Source: Linyphia triangularis
Lineage: Eukaryota > Arthropoda > Arachnida > Araneae > Linyphiidae
NCBI GenBank assembly: GCA_963978545.1
Contig: OZ021727.1
Location: 52,464,487-52,528,486, forward strand
Direction: 5' to 3'
Length of the DNA stretch: 64,000 bases
Shown: piece after piece, positions 25,574-36,900 of the stretch
Layout of the letters: each line of letters begins with the position of its first letter
Position numbering within the stretch: the first letter of the stretch is position 1
Program-made: the position numbers and the translations under genes
The notes under the pieces: model-generated
Databases searched by the model: none
Told to the model about the DNA's origin: nothing
The model's input: only the letters and a program-made list of their open reading frames with translations

Positions 25574-26039
25574 TGTTGCACAAATTGTCTGTATATATTG
25601 TAAATAGTGACGTATTATTTCAAAATTCTATTGTAATTTATTTTTATCCTATTTTATTTAGTAATTAATAGCGATTATACAAGTTAGAAAAAGGTGGCAA
25701 CACCTAAAGTAATCGAGAAGTTTCGAGATATTTCGTTTCCGATAAATTAGCTGGAAATTTCGAGAATGTCTCACGCGCTTGTATATAAAGGACTGGAGAA
25801 CGGGAAAGTTTTCAGATTGACTTCGGATTTCGTTGAAAGCTGATCGCTTTGTTTACCTATTGGAGTGAGCTTGTATAATCGCTGAATTCGAAGTTATTTT
25901 TGTTGAAGCTTGTGTTGAAGCTTGAGAGTAATTAAACTGTTGCCTGTGAATAAATTTTGTGAGTTTTCTGAAGAGAGAATAAATATTTTTAAACCGTGAA
26001 AACTGTGCCATCATTGCCTCAGTGGAAAAATTCATAACA
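25574..26039 (+). repeat. 5' LTR of the Ty3/gypsy element
   Basis: 466 bp, TGTTGCACAA...TTCATAACA. TATATAAAG at 25782-25790 is followed about 30 bp downstream by an initiator-like TCAGAT at 25812. Poly-A signals AATAAA lie at 25949-25954 and 25978-25983. This gives a clear U3-R-U5 layout. Confidence 0.97.
25782..25817 (+). promoter_or_regulatory. LTR core promoter: TATA box plus initiator
   Basis: TATATAAAG at 25782-25790 and TCAGAT at 25812-25817 have the spacing typical of arthropod TATA/Inr promoters. The same pair recurs in the 3' LTR at 31315-31350 and could start read-through transcripts toward the Dscam-like gene. Confidence 0.65.
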
Positions 26040-26040
26040 G

Positions 26041-26057
26041 TGGTGTCAGAAGTGGGA
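26041..26057 (+). other. Primer-binding site complementary to tRNA-Leu
   Basis: TGGTGTCAGAAGTGGGA, one base after the 5' LTR, is the complement of the 3' end of animal tRNA-Leu (…TCCCACTTCTGACA plus CCA). The match covers all 17 bases as I know that tRNA end. Confidence 0.85.
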
Positions 26058-26071
26058 TCAAGTCATCTTGA

Positions 26072-27445
26072 ATGCCGACTACTAGAGGAATGATGGAAGA
26101 CCAAATGAAGCAGTTGATGGAAATGCTTGCTGGAATGAAAGCCTGCCAAGAAACCGCCTCAGCCGAAATAAAAGAAATGAAAGCCTGCCAAGAAACCACC
26201 GCAGCTGAAATGAAAGCCGAACTTTCCGCTACAATCGCCGCCGGTCAAGCCCGTCAGGAATCTACCAATGCTGAATTCGCTGCCGCGATTACGGGTGACA
26301 TTAAAGCTTTACAAGAAGCGACATCATCGGATATTAAAGCTTTAGCATCCAAGCAAGAATCATCTTCTGCGTCCGTTGATAGATTTATGGAGCGCACAGA
26401 GAGTGTTCTTCAATCAATGAAGGCGGATATTTTGGATGTCAGAGAAGATCTTAAGACAGTGAGAAATGAAGTTGAAGAAAAAGTTTCCATCGTGCAAGAA
26501 AAAGTTTCCACCGTGCAAGAAAAAGTTTCCACCGTGCAAAAAAAAGTTTCCACCATGCAAGAAAAAGTTTCCACCTTAAAGGAAGAGCAAGACAAATTCA
26601 TTGACGTTGTAGAAGAAAGGCTGCGAAAAATGGAAACGCGTGAAGCTCTGGCCATAGCGTCACCTAATTGGGATAACGCTTCCATCCCCTTTATGGCGCC
26701 GCGCTCTAACATCAAAGTGGCCCCTTTTGATGGGAAGTCGTCTTGGCGCGTTTATCAAACGCAATTTGAAATGATTGCTTCCGCGAATGGTTGGGACGAT
26801 ACTTCGAAAGCATTCCATCTCGCAGCATCTCTTCGAGGTGAAGCTGCTGACATTTTACAGACACTACCTGAAGAGAAGCGGGGAGAATTCGTGGCGCTGG
26901 CAAGTGCGTTGGAGTTAAGGTTTGGGGAGCAACATCTAAAGGATTATAACAGACTGCAACTGAAAGTGAGACAGCAGAAGGCCAATGAAACTCTTCAAGA
27001 ATTGGCATCGGATATAGAAAGACTGTCGCTCCTCGCTTTCCCAGACTGTCCCTCGGACGTACGAGATAACCTGTCTCTTCAGTATTTCGTGGATGCCATC
27101 AAAGATCCCGACATACAGCAAGCTACCAGGATGTCAGACAGCAAAGATCTAAAGTCCACCCTCGTCTATGCCATGAGAGTAGAAGCCGCACAGCATGCTT
27201 CTAGAAAAGATCGGCGTTTCGTACGTGGAACATTGGCAGACGATTCCTCTGAACTTTTCACGAAGAAGTTTCAAGAACTGGAAAACAAGATGGAGCGAAT
27301 TATGAGAAATATTCCTGGCTCGAGGGATCGAAAAACTAGAGTGGTTTGTTGGCTCTGCAACCGGGAAGGACATTTCAGACGTGATTGCCCTGAATTGGAC
27401 AGGAGAGGGGACAGACCCTCGTCCGAGCCTCAGCAGTTAAACTAA
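26072..27445 (+). CDS. Ty3/gypsy Gag polyprotein
   Basis: 457 codons, intact. Gag packages the element RNA into virus-like particles in the cytoplasm. Residues about 1-200 are strongly helical and coiled-coil-like, including two KACQET repeats and five tandem seven-residue units of the EKVSTVQ type (DNA repeat 26477-26581). The central capsid-like part starts about residue 205 (FMAPRSNIKVAPFDGKSSWR) and includes LRGEAADILQTLP. A single CCHC zinc knuckle, CWLCNREGHFRRDC, lies near residues 430-443. The start is the first ATG after the primer site. The stop TAA directly follows GTTAAAC, a candidate -1 frameshift site that would give Gag-Pol. Identification as Gag rests on position, the knuckle and the downstream pol. 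Confidence 0.95.
   Translation: MPTTRGMMEDQMKQLMEMLAGMKACQETASAEIKEMKACQETTAAEMKAELSATIAAGQARQESTNAEFAAAITGDIKALQEATSSDIKALASKQESSSASVDRFMERTESVLQSMKADILDVREDLKTVRNEVEEKVSIVQEKVSTVQEKVSTVQKKVSTMQEKVSTLKEEQDKFIDVVEERLRKMETREALAIASPNWDNASIPFMAPRSNIKVAPFDGKSSWRVYQTQFEMIASANGWDDTSKAFHLAASLRGEAADILQTLPEEKRGEFVALASALELRFGEQHLKDYNRLQLKVRQQKANETLQELASDIERLSLLAFPDCPSDVRDNLSLQYFVDAIKDPDIQQATRMSDSKDLKSTLVYAMRVEAAQHASRKDRRFVRGTLADDSSELFTKKFQELENKMERIMRNIPGSRDRKTRVVCWLCNREGHFRRDCPELDRRGDRPSSEPQQLN
26477..26581 (+). repeat. 21 bp tandem repeat in gag, five units
   Basis: Five near-identical 21 bp units (GAAAAAGTTTCCACCGTGCAA type), each encoding one coiled-coil heptad. The third residue before each unit end varies (I, T, T, T, T), and the fourth unit starts with AAA. 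Unit number may differ between copies of the element. Confidence 0.95.
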
Positions 27446-29328
27446 AGAGCGGCTATCTCGCGAGGCGGAGGTCGCCGTGTAGAGCAGGTGGTGCCCCACT
27501 CAGCCTCTATCACATCTCATCCCTTCAAGGAGGAAACCATGGTTTATTCGTGGAGGGCAAGATCAATGGAACTCCCTGTCGTCTAATAGTTGACTCAGGG
27601 GCAAATGTAACCATCTTACGGACGGATGTAGCCCGGCGCCTGGAGAGCCAACCTCTTTACACGGCGCCTTCAGTTTCACTACAGACTGTGACTGGTGACA
27701 AAATTTCTGTGCATGGGAAATTAAATGTCAACATCTTTTTTGGATTTCACACCTACACTCACACCGTTTACGTCGCTAAAATTATTGACCCATGTATTCT
27801 TGGATTGGACTTTTTAAAGAGAAATGGAATTACTTTGAATTTCGAGAAAGGCGAGCTTCAAACGGGGAAAGAAGAAGTTCCATTGTTCGGTTTGGACTCG
27901 GAAGAGCCGTGTGCATATCGAATAGTAGCTCTTGAAGACATCACCATCCCCTCCATGACAGATTTGGTTGTAAAAGGTTCAACAGAGCTCAAGAAGGCCT
28001 TCCGATTTGGAGTAACGGACTTCCCATCATCGAATAGCGTCCCGAAAGGAGTGGTAGTAGGAGCGACGCTTGTGGATCTCTCTCAAGAGGTGGTGCATGT
28101 GAGAATGGCCAACATCGGTGATTCTAAGAGAGTTATCAAGAAAGGAGAAGAAATTGCCACTTGCACACCTGTTACAAGCATCGAACGAGGATCGAAGGAG
28201 CTTCCGACCGCACCACCCGCGGATTTAGTGAACCAGCTTCTCGAAGACTCTCGGTTGGAAAGAAGGCAAGAGAAGATTGTCGGAAACATTATAAAAGAAT
28301 TTCAAGAAATTTTCTCCATGTCATCGAAAGATGTAGGAAGAACAGAGCTTACTCAACATCGAATCGATACTGGGACCCATTTACCTATTAAACAACATCC
28401 TCGAAGACTTCCTTTCGCAAAACAAGAGGAGGTCGGGAGATTGTTACATGAAATGGAAGATAAAAGAGTTATCGAACCCTCCTCAAGTCCATGGGCCTCT
28501 CCAATCGTACTCGTTCGAAAGAAGGATGGTTCCACCAGGTTTTGTGTGGATTACCGGAAGCTGAACGAAATTACGAAAAAGGACAGCTACCCTCTGCCAA
28601 GAATCGATGACACTTTGGACACTCTATCGGGGAACCAGTGGTTTTCGACTTTGGATTTGAAGAGTGGATACTGGCAAGTGGAGATACATCCCGACGATCG
28701 TGAGAAGACTGCCTTCACTACCGGCCAAGGATTATGGCAGTTTCAAGTTATGCCGTTTGGCTTGTGTAATGCACCGGCTACGTTCGAGCGACTAATGGAG
28801 ACTGTGCTTAGAGGACTTTCCTACGAGACCTGTCTGGTATATTTGGACGATATCATTATCACCGGGCGGAGTTTTGATCAACACTTGCAAAATGTGAAGA
28901 ACGTGTTCTTGAAGCTTAGGGAAGCCCACTTGAAACTTAGCCCATCAAAATGTAAGCTCTTTAGGCGGAAAGTCAGTTATCTCGGACACATCATCTCATC
29001 CGATGGAGTAAGCACAGATCCAGCCAAGATCCATGCTGTGCAAATTTGGTCTCGACCGCAAGACGTTCATCAATTGCGAAGCTTCCTAGGCCTGTGCACG
29101 TATTACCGTAAATTCGTGAAAGGTTTCTCCAAGATCGCCAGACCCTTGCATCGACTAACAGAGAGCAAGCAGAAGTTCCTATGGACTGCCGACTGTGACG
29201 ACTCCTTCAATCAACTGAGGAACGCTTTAACATCCGCGCCTGTTTTGTCTTTTCCCGATGTTAACAAGGACTTTATTTTGGATACAGATGCCAGCAATGA
29301 GGGAGTGGGCGCCGTTCTTTCCCAGTAA
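27385..29328 (+). pseudogene. Ty3/gypsy pol, first part: protease, reverse transcriptase, start of RNase H
   Basis: The frame opens at 27385 and the first ATG is at 27550, but translation probably enters by frameshift from gag. Counting from 27550: protease active site VDSGAN with Asp at residue 15, and ILGLDFL near 85. RT fingers/palm include RFCVDYRKLNEITKKDSYPLPRI, LDLKSGYWQVEI, and catalytic YLDD at residues 431-434; thumb and linker include YLGHIISSDGV and LRSFLGLCTYYRKF. RNase H begins FILDTDASNEGVGAVLSQ and is cut by TAA at 29326-29328, about 30 residues into the domain. Homology continues in the same frame directly after (IEGQEKVIAYFSKSL), so this is a nonsense mutation. All catalytic motifs upstream are intact. 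Confidence 0.96.
27436..27445 (+). promoter_or_regulatory. Candidate -1 ribosomal frameshift site at the gag end
   Basis: In the gag frame the end reads G TTA AAC TAA. GTTAAAC is the slippery heptamer of equine arteritis virus ORF1a/1b and one base off the canonical TTTAAAC. The pol frame is -1 relative to gag and open from 27385, overlapping gag by 61 bp. The sequence after the site is G+C-rich with CGGC and GCCG segments able to pair across about 20 bp. All of this fits programmed frameshifting; the efficiency is unknown. Confidence 0.6.
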
Positions 29329-31046
29329 ATTGAAGGACAGGAGAAAGTCATCGCTTATTTTAGTAAGAGCCTGTCAAGATCCGAGCGGAACTACTGCGTC
29401 ACAAGAAAGGAGTTACTGGCAATAGTAAAAGCCGTTGAGCACTTTCATCATTACTTGTACGGCCGAAAATTCCTTTTAAGAACTGATCATGCGTCTCTGA
29501 CTTGGTTGCTGAATTTCAAGAATACAGAGGGACAAATAGCAAGGTGGATCCAGCGCCTGCAGGAATACGACATGGATATCCATCACAGAAAAGGAACGTT
29601 CCATGGGAATGCAGACGCTCTTTCTAGAAGACCATGTCCGGAGAACTGTCGATTTTGTTCCAATGCCGAGTCTAAGTTTGGGGTTAACACATCGGCCGTT
29701 CGGAAAATAACTTCCATGTCAACTACTTCAGACGTGGATCCTTGGAGTGATCAGAATGTCCGCAAAAGTCAGGTCGAAGATCAGGACTTGAAACCTCTCA
29801 TTGAATTCCTGGAAGCGGCTAACGGAAAACCCAGTTGGCAGGAAATTGCATGCTATAGCCCAACAATGAAGAGGTATTGGGCTATGTGGGACTCTTTGCA
29901 CTTGAAGAATGGAGTACTCTACCGTCGATGGGAGTCCGATGACGGCAAAAGCTTCCGGTGGCAATTAATCCTTCCAAGTTCTAGAGTTACGAACGTTCTA
30001 GAAGAACTTCACAGCAGTTCTACTGGAGGACATTTTGGTGTCACGAAAACTCTTCAGAAAGTCAGGGAAAGATTCTTCTGGGACAAAGCAAAATCCGACG
30101 TGGAGAAGTGGTGCAAGTCCTGTGATGCATGCAATTCGCGGAAGGGACCGAAGACCCGAACTCGTGGAAAGTTGCAACGTTACAACGTAGGAGCACCATT
30201 CGAAAGAATTGCTTTGGACGTCTTAGGCCCCTACCTCACACAACTAATGGCAACAAATACATCCTAGTTGTCATGGACTACTTTAGCAAGTGGCCAGAAG
30301 CATACGCGATTCCGGACCAGGAAGCCACAACCGTAGCAGAAGTCCTCGTACGGAATTGGATCTCCCGATTTGGCGTACCCCTGCTGATACATTCCGATCA
30401 GGGGACGAACTTCAACTCTGCCGTCTTCACTGGGCTGTGTGACTTGCTCGACATGGAAAAGACTCGTACAACTCCCCTGCACCCACAATCCGATGGAATG
30501 GTTGAACGATTTAATAGAACGATTCTGAATCATCTCTCCTTGTTTGTTTCCAAGAACCAGCAAGATTGGGATCAGAAACTTCCATTGTTCCTTTTGGCCT
30601 ACAGAAGTGCTACTCACGAGACCACCGGATATACACCATCTCAAATGATTTTCGGAAGAGACCTTAGACTACCCTGCGACCTCCTCTTTGGACGACCACC
30701 GGACACCCCTTCCTCGCCTGTCCAGTATCTAGATGATCTCCAGGCACGTTTGGAAGCCGTACATCGGTTCGCCAGAGAAAGAATCAACATCAGGACAGAG
30801 CGCATGAAGGTCCGCTACGATGCCAAGGCCACGGAACGTTCATTCCAGGAAGGTGACAAGGTGTGGTTATGGAATCCTAAACGTCGGAAAGGACTCTCCC
30901 CTAAGCTCCAGACGAACTGGGAAGGGCCGTATGTGGTCCATAAGAAGATCAACGACGTCGTGGTAAGGATTCAACGGACACCCTCCTGTAAACCTAAAGT
31001 TGTACATAACAATAGACTAGCCCCATATTATGGTAGAAGTGATTGA
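29329..31046 (+). pseudogene. Ty3/gypsy pol, second part: RNase H remainder and integrase, frameshifted
   Basis: After the TAA the same frame encodes the rest of RNase H (SERNYCVTRKELLAIVKAVEHF, LLRTDHASLTWLL, HGNADALSRRPC), then an H2C2 integrase zinc finger (ELHSS...GHFGVTKTL...CKSCDACNS) and the start of the core, ERIALDVLGP (first catalytic Asp). At 30228-30231 a C run is one base out of frame. The rest of the core continues in the next frame: IHSDQGTNFNS (second Asp) and HPQSDGMVERFNRTI (Glu). The tail has YDAKATERSFQEGDKVWLWNP and KLQTNWEGPYVV and ends APYYGRSD with TGA at 31044-31046. All zinc and DDE residues are present, so the two breaks are the only visible lesions in pol. Confidence 0.95.
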
Positions 31047-31093
31047 ATTGCCTTTCCTCTTAAGGACTTCACTGCCCGGGACGTGCAGTCTTT

Positions 31094-31106
31094 AAGAAGA
31101 GGGAAA
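31094..31106 (+). other. Polypurine tract of the Ty3/gypsy element
   Basis: AAGAAGAGGGAAA lies directly before the 3' LTR, as expected for plus-strand priming. Confidence 0.85.
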
Positions 31107-31572
31107 TGTTGCACAAATTGTCTGTATATATTGTAAATAGTGACGTATTATTTCAAAATTCTATTGTAATTTATTTTTATCCTATTTTATTTAGTAATTA
31201 ATAGCGATTATACAAGTTAGAAAAAGGTGGCAACACCTAAAGTAATCGAGAAGTTTCGAGATATTTCGTTTCCGATAAATTAGCTGGAAATTTCGAGAAT
31301 GTCTCACGCGCTTGTATATAAAGGACTGGAGAACGGGAAAGTTTTCAGATTGACTTCGGATTTCGTTGAAAGCTGATCGCTTTGTTTACCTATTGGAGTG
31401 AGCTTGTATAATCGCTGAATTCGAAGTTATTTTTGTTGAAGCTTGTGTTGAAGCTTGAGAGTAATTAAACTGTTGCCTGTGAATAAATTTTGTGAGTTTT
31501 CTGAAGAGAGAATAAATATTTTTAAACCGTGAAAACTGTGCCATCATTGCCTCAGTGGAAAAATTCATAACA
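31107..31572 (+). repeat. 3' LTR of the Ty3/gypsy element
   Basis: 466 bp. I found no difference from the 5' LTR when reading the two side by side. TATA/Inr promoter and poly-A signals are as in the 5' copy. Confidence 0.97.
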
Positions 31573-31576
31573 ATAC

Positions 31577-33189
31577 ACAATTTGTAGTAATGTTTTAATT
31601 GCGTGAGCACATATTTCTAATTTGTAAGATAAAAAGAGAAATAAAGAAGGGGAATAACTTGAACTAATACTATACGAGATTCACATTAAAAAGATAAATT
31701 TTTATTTATAATCGTTTATATTTTATTTTTTTAGGCATAGAATCTTAAAATATCGAATATAGTATGTTTTGCATCGTTTGCCGATGTGCTTGAAAGAATG
31801 ATATCTAACAAAAATGTTAACTTACTTTTAAAAGATATAACTAATGGATATATAATTATAATATTATGTTTCATTTAGAAGATCAGGTTTGGTATAATAC
31901 CATGGCAATAAACTTGGTTCATCAAAAATATATTTAGGATGGCCTTTTGTATATGTAAAGGATATAAATTGTAGCATAAACACGCCTATAGAAATAATAA
32001 ATTAAATTCCAACTTTTGCTTTTTATTTTCATTTTAAAATGACCAGAGTAAACTATATTTGTTGTTGTAACTAAAAATTTACATTTTGAGGAATTTTATT
32101 TATAATTCTTTATAGTAAAGGAGGAGACGGAGGAGTGGAACAGTTTTAATAAAAAATTTTCCTAATTAGCATATTATGTTCAGTTTTGAATGAATTTCGT
32201 TCTTATAAAAAGTTTTTTCCTTATAAACTAAAATTATAAAATGCAGGATATGATATTGGAAAATTTATTTTTCAAATCAGAAAATTTATTTTCAAAATTA
32301 CGAAGTTTTTTCTACACTCCTCCTTTATATGGGACATACACATTAAAATAACAGGTAGTTCTAAAGAAACTTATTTATTAATTGGCTTCATAAAGGAAAG
32401 CTTAATTGGGATTTGATATTACCTCTAACTATTTGATATTGGAATAATTTCATTGTAATTTTGCTTTGATTTATAATATTGTAATTATCTGTATGTGGAA
32501 ATTTAAACTAGATTATAACTTTTTGATGAATTGCATTTGATGAAGATAATATTTTATTTACATTTCGACATTTGTTTATAAGGAACACATAAGCTAAAAA
32601 TGTACATTATTACTATTGTTTTTAGGAATAAGTGTATTGTTATGATAACATTAGGTAAAAACATACTATAATTTAATTTTTAAATTTAATTATTATTTTT
32701 TTTTTAAAGTAGACTTACGTTTAGTGGATGTTTTATTTTCAATCAAAGCATCCTGCTTAAATTTTTATATTAATGAGCAACTATTTACATCATTTTTGTA
32801 GTAAGAGAAACTATATCGAAACTATAACCATATCGTTTTTTTTTTTTTTTTTTTTTTTTTCTCTTTTTCTTTTTTTCTCATTTGGAAACTTTATCTAAAT
32901 TATTCGTTTTAAATAAATATACAAACTTGAATATAAAAAAAAAAAAATCAGCTAAGCAAGTGTGCACTTCAAATAACTATACGAACTTAAATTTCATTAA
33001 AAATATCAAAACCTTGAGTATACTACATAATCTTTAAATTAGCTTTTGGAAATTAAATAACGAATCATTTAAATTATGTGAATTCTTCGATAATTTAATG
33101 CCATTCCATTACCTTGTGAGAAGAGATAATTTAAATTACAGATGGCTCAAAGAGCAAAATAATCGACTTTCAATTTTCTTTTAAATTCA
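31577..33189. other. AT-rich non-coding stretch upstream of the Dscam-like gene
   Basis: No gene. It contains a 25 T run (32836-32860), and two blocks of an AGGAGGAGT-like sequence in inverted positions (about 32119-32137 and 32311-32325), too short and diverged to call an element. Confidence 0.5.
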
Positions 33190-33420
33190 TCGAATGACAT
33201 GACGCATGCGTAGTCCGTAGCGACGTCATGAGGTAGCGCCCCCAGCTGAGAGCGAAAATTCGAACTTTATTTCCCATCTTACTTCAGTCATGCTTCAAGC
33301 TTCAATAGAATCGGCCAGGGGAAAGCACTCTCAGCATTTCGGCTTCTTTACACGAGGCCTATGACCGTAGGAAAACAACTTTGACGAGGGCTTGGAAAAC
33401 TCAACTTTTCATTTATGATT
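33190..33420 (+). promoter_or_regulatory. Probable promoter and 5' leader start of the Dscam-like gene
   Basis: A 230 bp block clearly less AT-rich than both flanks lies about 450-680 bp before the signal-peptide exon. It holds a perfect palindrome ACGCATGCGT (33202-33211, NRF1-like core), a CRE-like GACGTCAT (33222-33229) and an arthropod initiator-like TCAGTC (33284-33289). No TATA box sits at -30. If the initiator is used, the leader is about 580 bases, assuming no 5' UTR intron. This is inference from motifs and position. Confidence 0.5.
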
Positions 33421-33866
33421 GAATACTTCAGTATATCATGAGTTAAACTTATTGAATGGAGACTTTGTAGTTTTAAGTTGTTTTGGTTGAAAATGAAAGA
33501 AAAACATGTTATTATGTTTTTTAAGAGAAGATCTGTTGATAAGGAATTGGATTTTCATGACTATTACTGATTCATTCATTAATATATACATATTTTTTTT
33601 AATATGATAAAACCGTTGAAAAACTGTTATTATCAAGTCAAGTAACTTTGAAATGCGTTTTACATGATTGTGTTTTTCTAATAAGTGTAGACTATTGCGA
33701 AATTTGATGAATTTTACAATTTACAAAGTATAATGTTCCCAACATGTAATTTTTTGATCAACTAATTTGTGAAGAATTCTTAATTGAATTAAAACATTAG
33801 AGGTGAAAAGAAATAAATGAAAGTGTGAAGCAAACACTGGTTGGAGAAAAAGAAATATATAACACA

Positions 33867-33918
33867 ATGGATACACGTTGGATCAGTTTACTCGTATTGC
33901 ATTTTATGCTCAATTCAG
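33867..33918 (+). CDS. Dscam-like gene, exon 1 coding part (signal peptide)
   Basis: The ATG at 33867 has a good context (ACACAATGG, A at -3 and G at +4) and an in-frame TGA upstream at 33804-33806. Seventeen codons encode a short signal-peptide-like sequence: MDTRW, then the hydrophobic ISLLVLHFML, then NS. The exon ends with a perfect CAG|GTAAGT donor after the first base of a codon (phase 1). The Ig1 exon at 49035 starts in phase 1, so the junction gives ...NS-G-TRADFQQ, a normal start for a secreted Ig-superfamily protein. The linkage is inferred from phase, strand, signal-peptide character and absence of other candidates; no transcript evidence is available here. Any 5' UTR lies upstream. 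Confidence 0.72.
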
Positions 33919-36900
33919 GTAAGTGCATTTTACTCATTTTAAGATAAATATTATAGCTTAGATAAATATTAATAAAATCTTCGTATAGAATATATTTAAC
34001 CATAGATTTGGTGACGCTTCCTAAACTATGTGAAACAAAAAATACGTTACATTTAAGGTTTAAAGCAGCATTATCTATATAGTGGTATAAAGTAGGTATT
34101 AAAATACTTTTTCAAATAACTGTTTCCCCTAACGCACAAAAGAACTAAATTTAAACGTGTATAATAAATGCAATATTTATAAAACGGCTACTTTATTATT
34201 ATTCTAACTATTTATCCAATCTTTTTAAGTTGTGTTTTTTTTTTTTTTTTTTAAATAAATTTTAAAAATACTGCTGTGTTAGCTGACCAAAACTTATAAA
34301 GTGAAGCACATAAACTGTTTTTAAACCTTACATGTAATTGCTCTACACTTGCACTTTTAGTCTGTTGAAACACAATTTTATTTAATATCTCTTTCAAAAA
34401 AGCTAGATAGAAAAAATGTATTAGAAAAAAAACTTCTTATTTTTCTATAGTATCGATTAAAACAATTTTATCGATTTCTTCCTGTTAACTTTTATAGAAT
34501 AAAGTAGTGCTAAAAGTCGAATCATGAATTATTAAAGTACACCATTGTATTTACACAGTCAGTGATATTAACAAATGTTTGATTCAGATTGTTCATTAGG
34601 TTTTGTACTATTTGAGAAAATCTGCAGGAAAACTGGCACGACTTGATATTTTTTCTGGATTGCATTTACCTGTTTTTCTCGCAGTTTTTTACATACAAAT
34701 TTAAATCTAACATATCTAAACAAAATTACACTCATATTTTAATAAGAGCAAATCGTAGTAAATTCTTACTCATTATTATTGGTTAATGTTTAGATTAATT
34801 GTTTAAATGCATTGAAATTCTGGAAATTGGATTTTGAACGAACATACACTCTTCAATTTACCTTCTGCTTCGCGACAGCCAAATATGTTTAATTTTAAGT
34901 GACTTTATGTCCGGAATGAATTAAATTGTTCAAATTTCGTAAGAATTCAAAAGTTGATATTGGCAAAATAGAAGGAAAATATTTGAAAAATCTATTTAAA
35001 GTTTAGAAAAAATTTGGACGTAGGACCTACAAACTACACAATACAATATTTAAAAAATTATTTATTTCCATTTCCACACTTGCAATTTGATCTGCAAAAC
35101 ATTTTTTGATTGACGCACATATTTTCATTTTTTTTTTTCTGTTTGTAAACAGATTAAAATTGTAAAATAATCCAGAATCTAGTGATGTTTTTTTCTATGA
35201 TATTAATTGGTCAAAAAGTTATATGAAAAATTAAATAATTTTAATTTATTCAAATCTATTTTATAACGTTTGAAGTAAAAGATACTACGTCTCAAGTCCG
35301 ACAATCGCTTATAATTTTATATTTTACCTATTTCAAATAATTATTTATATAATTATTTGAAAAAAATATTTTATATTACTCATGATAAATTTAGTTTCAA
35401 TAAACTAATATTAAGATTTAGATGTTTCAGACACAAAATGCTCATCAAGTCCATGTTTTCCCAAGTAAAATTTAAGTTTTATATTTTGAAATATAGACAT
35501 TGCATCTTAAATTCTAATGGCATATCTAATGGAAACGTAACGTATACAGTAAAGTTTTAATTCTTTTCACTGAATTTATATTACACTTTATTCAGTATAG
35601 TATTATCACGCGATATTTTGTTTTCGTATCACACACTTCCAATACTACAAATCCACACTATAAAGAAGTGTGAAACTACTACCGTAAAACTTATAAATAC
35701 TACAAACATGGATCGTAATATTTATAAAATGAGTATATTTCAGCAATGTGAGTTAAGTTAGTGAGCACATTAATTTCCATAATATGCAAAAAAGTTGTTC
35801 CTTAGTAGTACCTTAAAAGGCTGTTCTCTTATTTATTTGGTTTATAATTAGGGAAAGAACTTAGTAACTTTGGGGAAATATATTTTATGAACATAATACA
35901 TATATAGGGAAGTGTATGCAGATAATTCAAAAAGTATCATTACCACTTACAATTTTTTTATATGTAGCTAAAGAAAATACGAAATATCCAAGCAATGACA
36001 ATGTAAGACTTTAATTTTTTTAATGATAAAACCTCTTAATTAAGCTGTTTCAAACATAAACTTATCAATGCATTATACGAACAAGATATTTGAAATTCAA
36101 TTTCAAGGTATTTAAAATTTTATTTCAATTTGTTTAAAATTCAAATTCTACAACTGGTGAAGATTAATTAAAAAAAAATATTTAAGCATATAATCAGGGT
36201 GAGAAAGTATATATTTTTTTCAAATCTGTTGACCCGTCACAGAGCTCATACCTCAATACCATAAGTGTGCTTGTAACCACTGACATGTGCAATATTGGTT
36301 GCTAGATGTTTACTACAGCATTGATAAAGCTGAAAAAGATAATAACTATAAATTATTATCTCTAAATATTCACTCATAGCTTTGCCCATATAGCCCACAT
36401 TCTCCCAGAGAGGAACCAAAGAAGTCATTCAAAGTCCCAAAGATAACTGGGGACTTCCTAAGGACCTCCACGGGATGATGTTTGTTATATGAGTTATGCT
36501 AAACAATGCTTTTCATAATTCATTGACTCTTTCACTAATATTCTTTACAACTAGTGATCTGCAAGAGAAGTAAAACGTGTGTTGATTTCACCACTTGTTT
36601 TAAAAATGCTTAAGAAAATTAAGTGCAGCCATTCATGTAGTAATGAGACACAAAGCAAGAACAAATTATTCTTAGCCTTAGTACAAACTAACTCTTCGAA
36701 AAAAAAAAAAAGAAGAAAAAAAAAAATCTTTGTCTAGATATCCTGCCCTGAAACTGCTTCAGTTTTTTTAATCTATTATTACAAGTTTGCTTTGAATAGC
36801 ATGTAGATACTTCCAACACGTTCTTAACACTTACAAAGATTTCCTTATTGAAGCTATGTCCTAATTGTGTGCACTTTTCTTCTGAAAAATAAGAATTCAG

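Larger units (their letters stand above)
25574..31572 (+). mobile_element. Young Ty3/gypsy LTR retrotransposon (5,999 bp), LTRs apparently identical, pol interrupted
   Basis: Two 466 bp LTRs flank a tRNA-Leu-type primer site, gag, protease, reverse transcriptase, RNase H, integrase and a polypurine tract. The order (RT before integrase) and motifs are Ty3/gypsy. There is no env-like frame after integrase. By eye the LTRs are identical along their whole length, so insertion was very recent, yet pol has a TAA at 29326-29328 and a frameshift in a C run at 30228-30231. It may have been packaged and copied with help from an intact relative, or the breaks may be sequencing errors. Confidence 0.98.
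25570..31576. repeat. 4 bp target-site duplication of the Ty3/gypsy element
   Basis: ATAC at 25570-25573 and ATAC at 31573-31576 flank the LTRs exactly. Confidence 0.9.

Noticed and set aside
26477..26581. CRISPR-like array
   Set aside because: The 21 bp units have no spacers and lie in frame within gag.
31047..31093. An env-like gene after integrase in the gypsy element
   Set aside because: Only 47 bases separate the pol stop from the polypurine tract, so there is no room for env.
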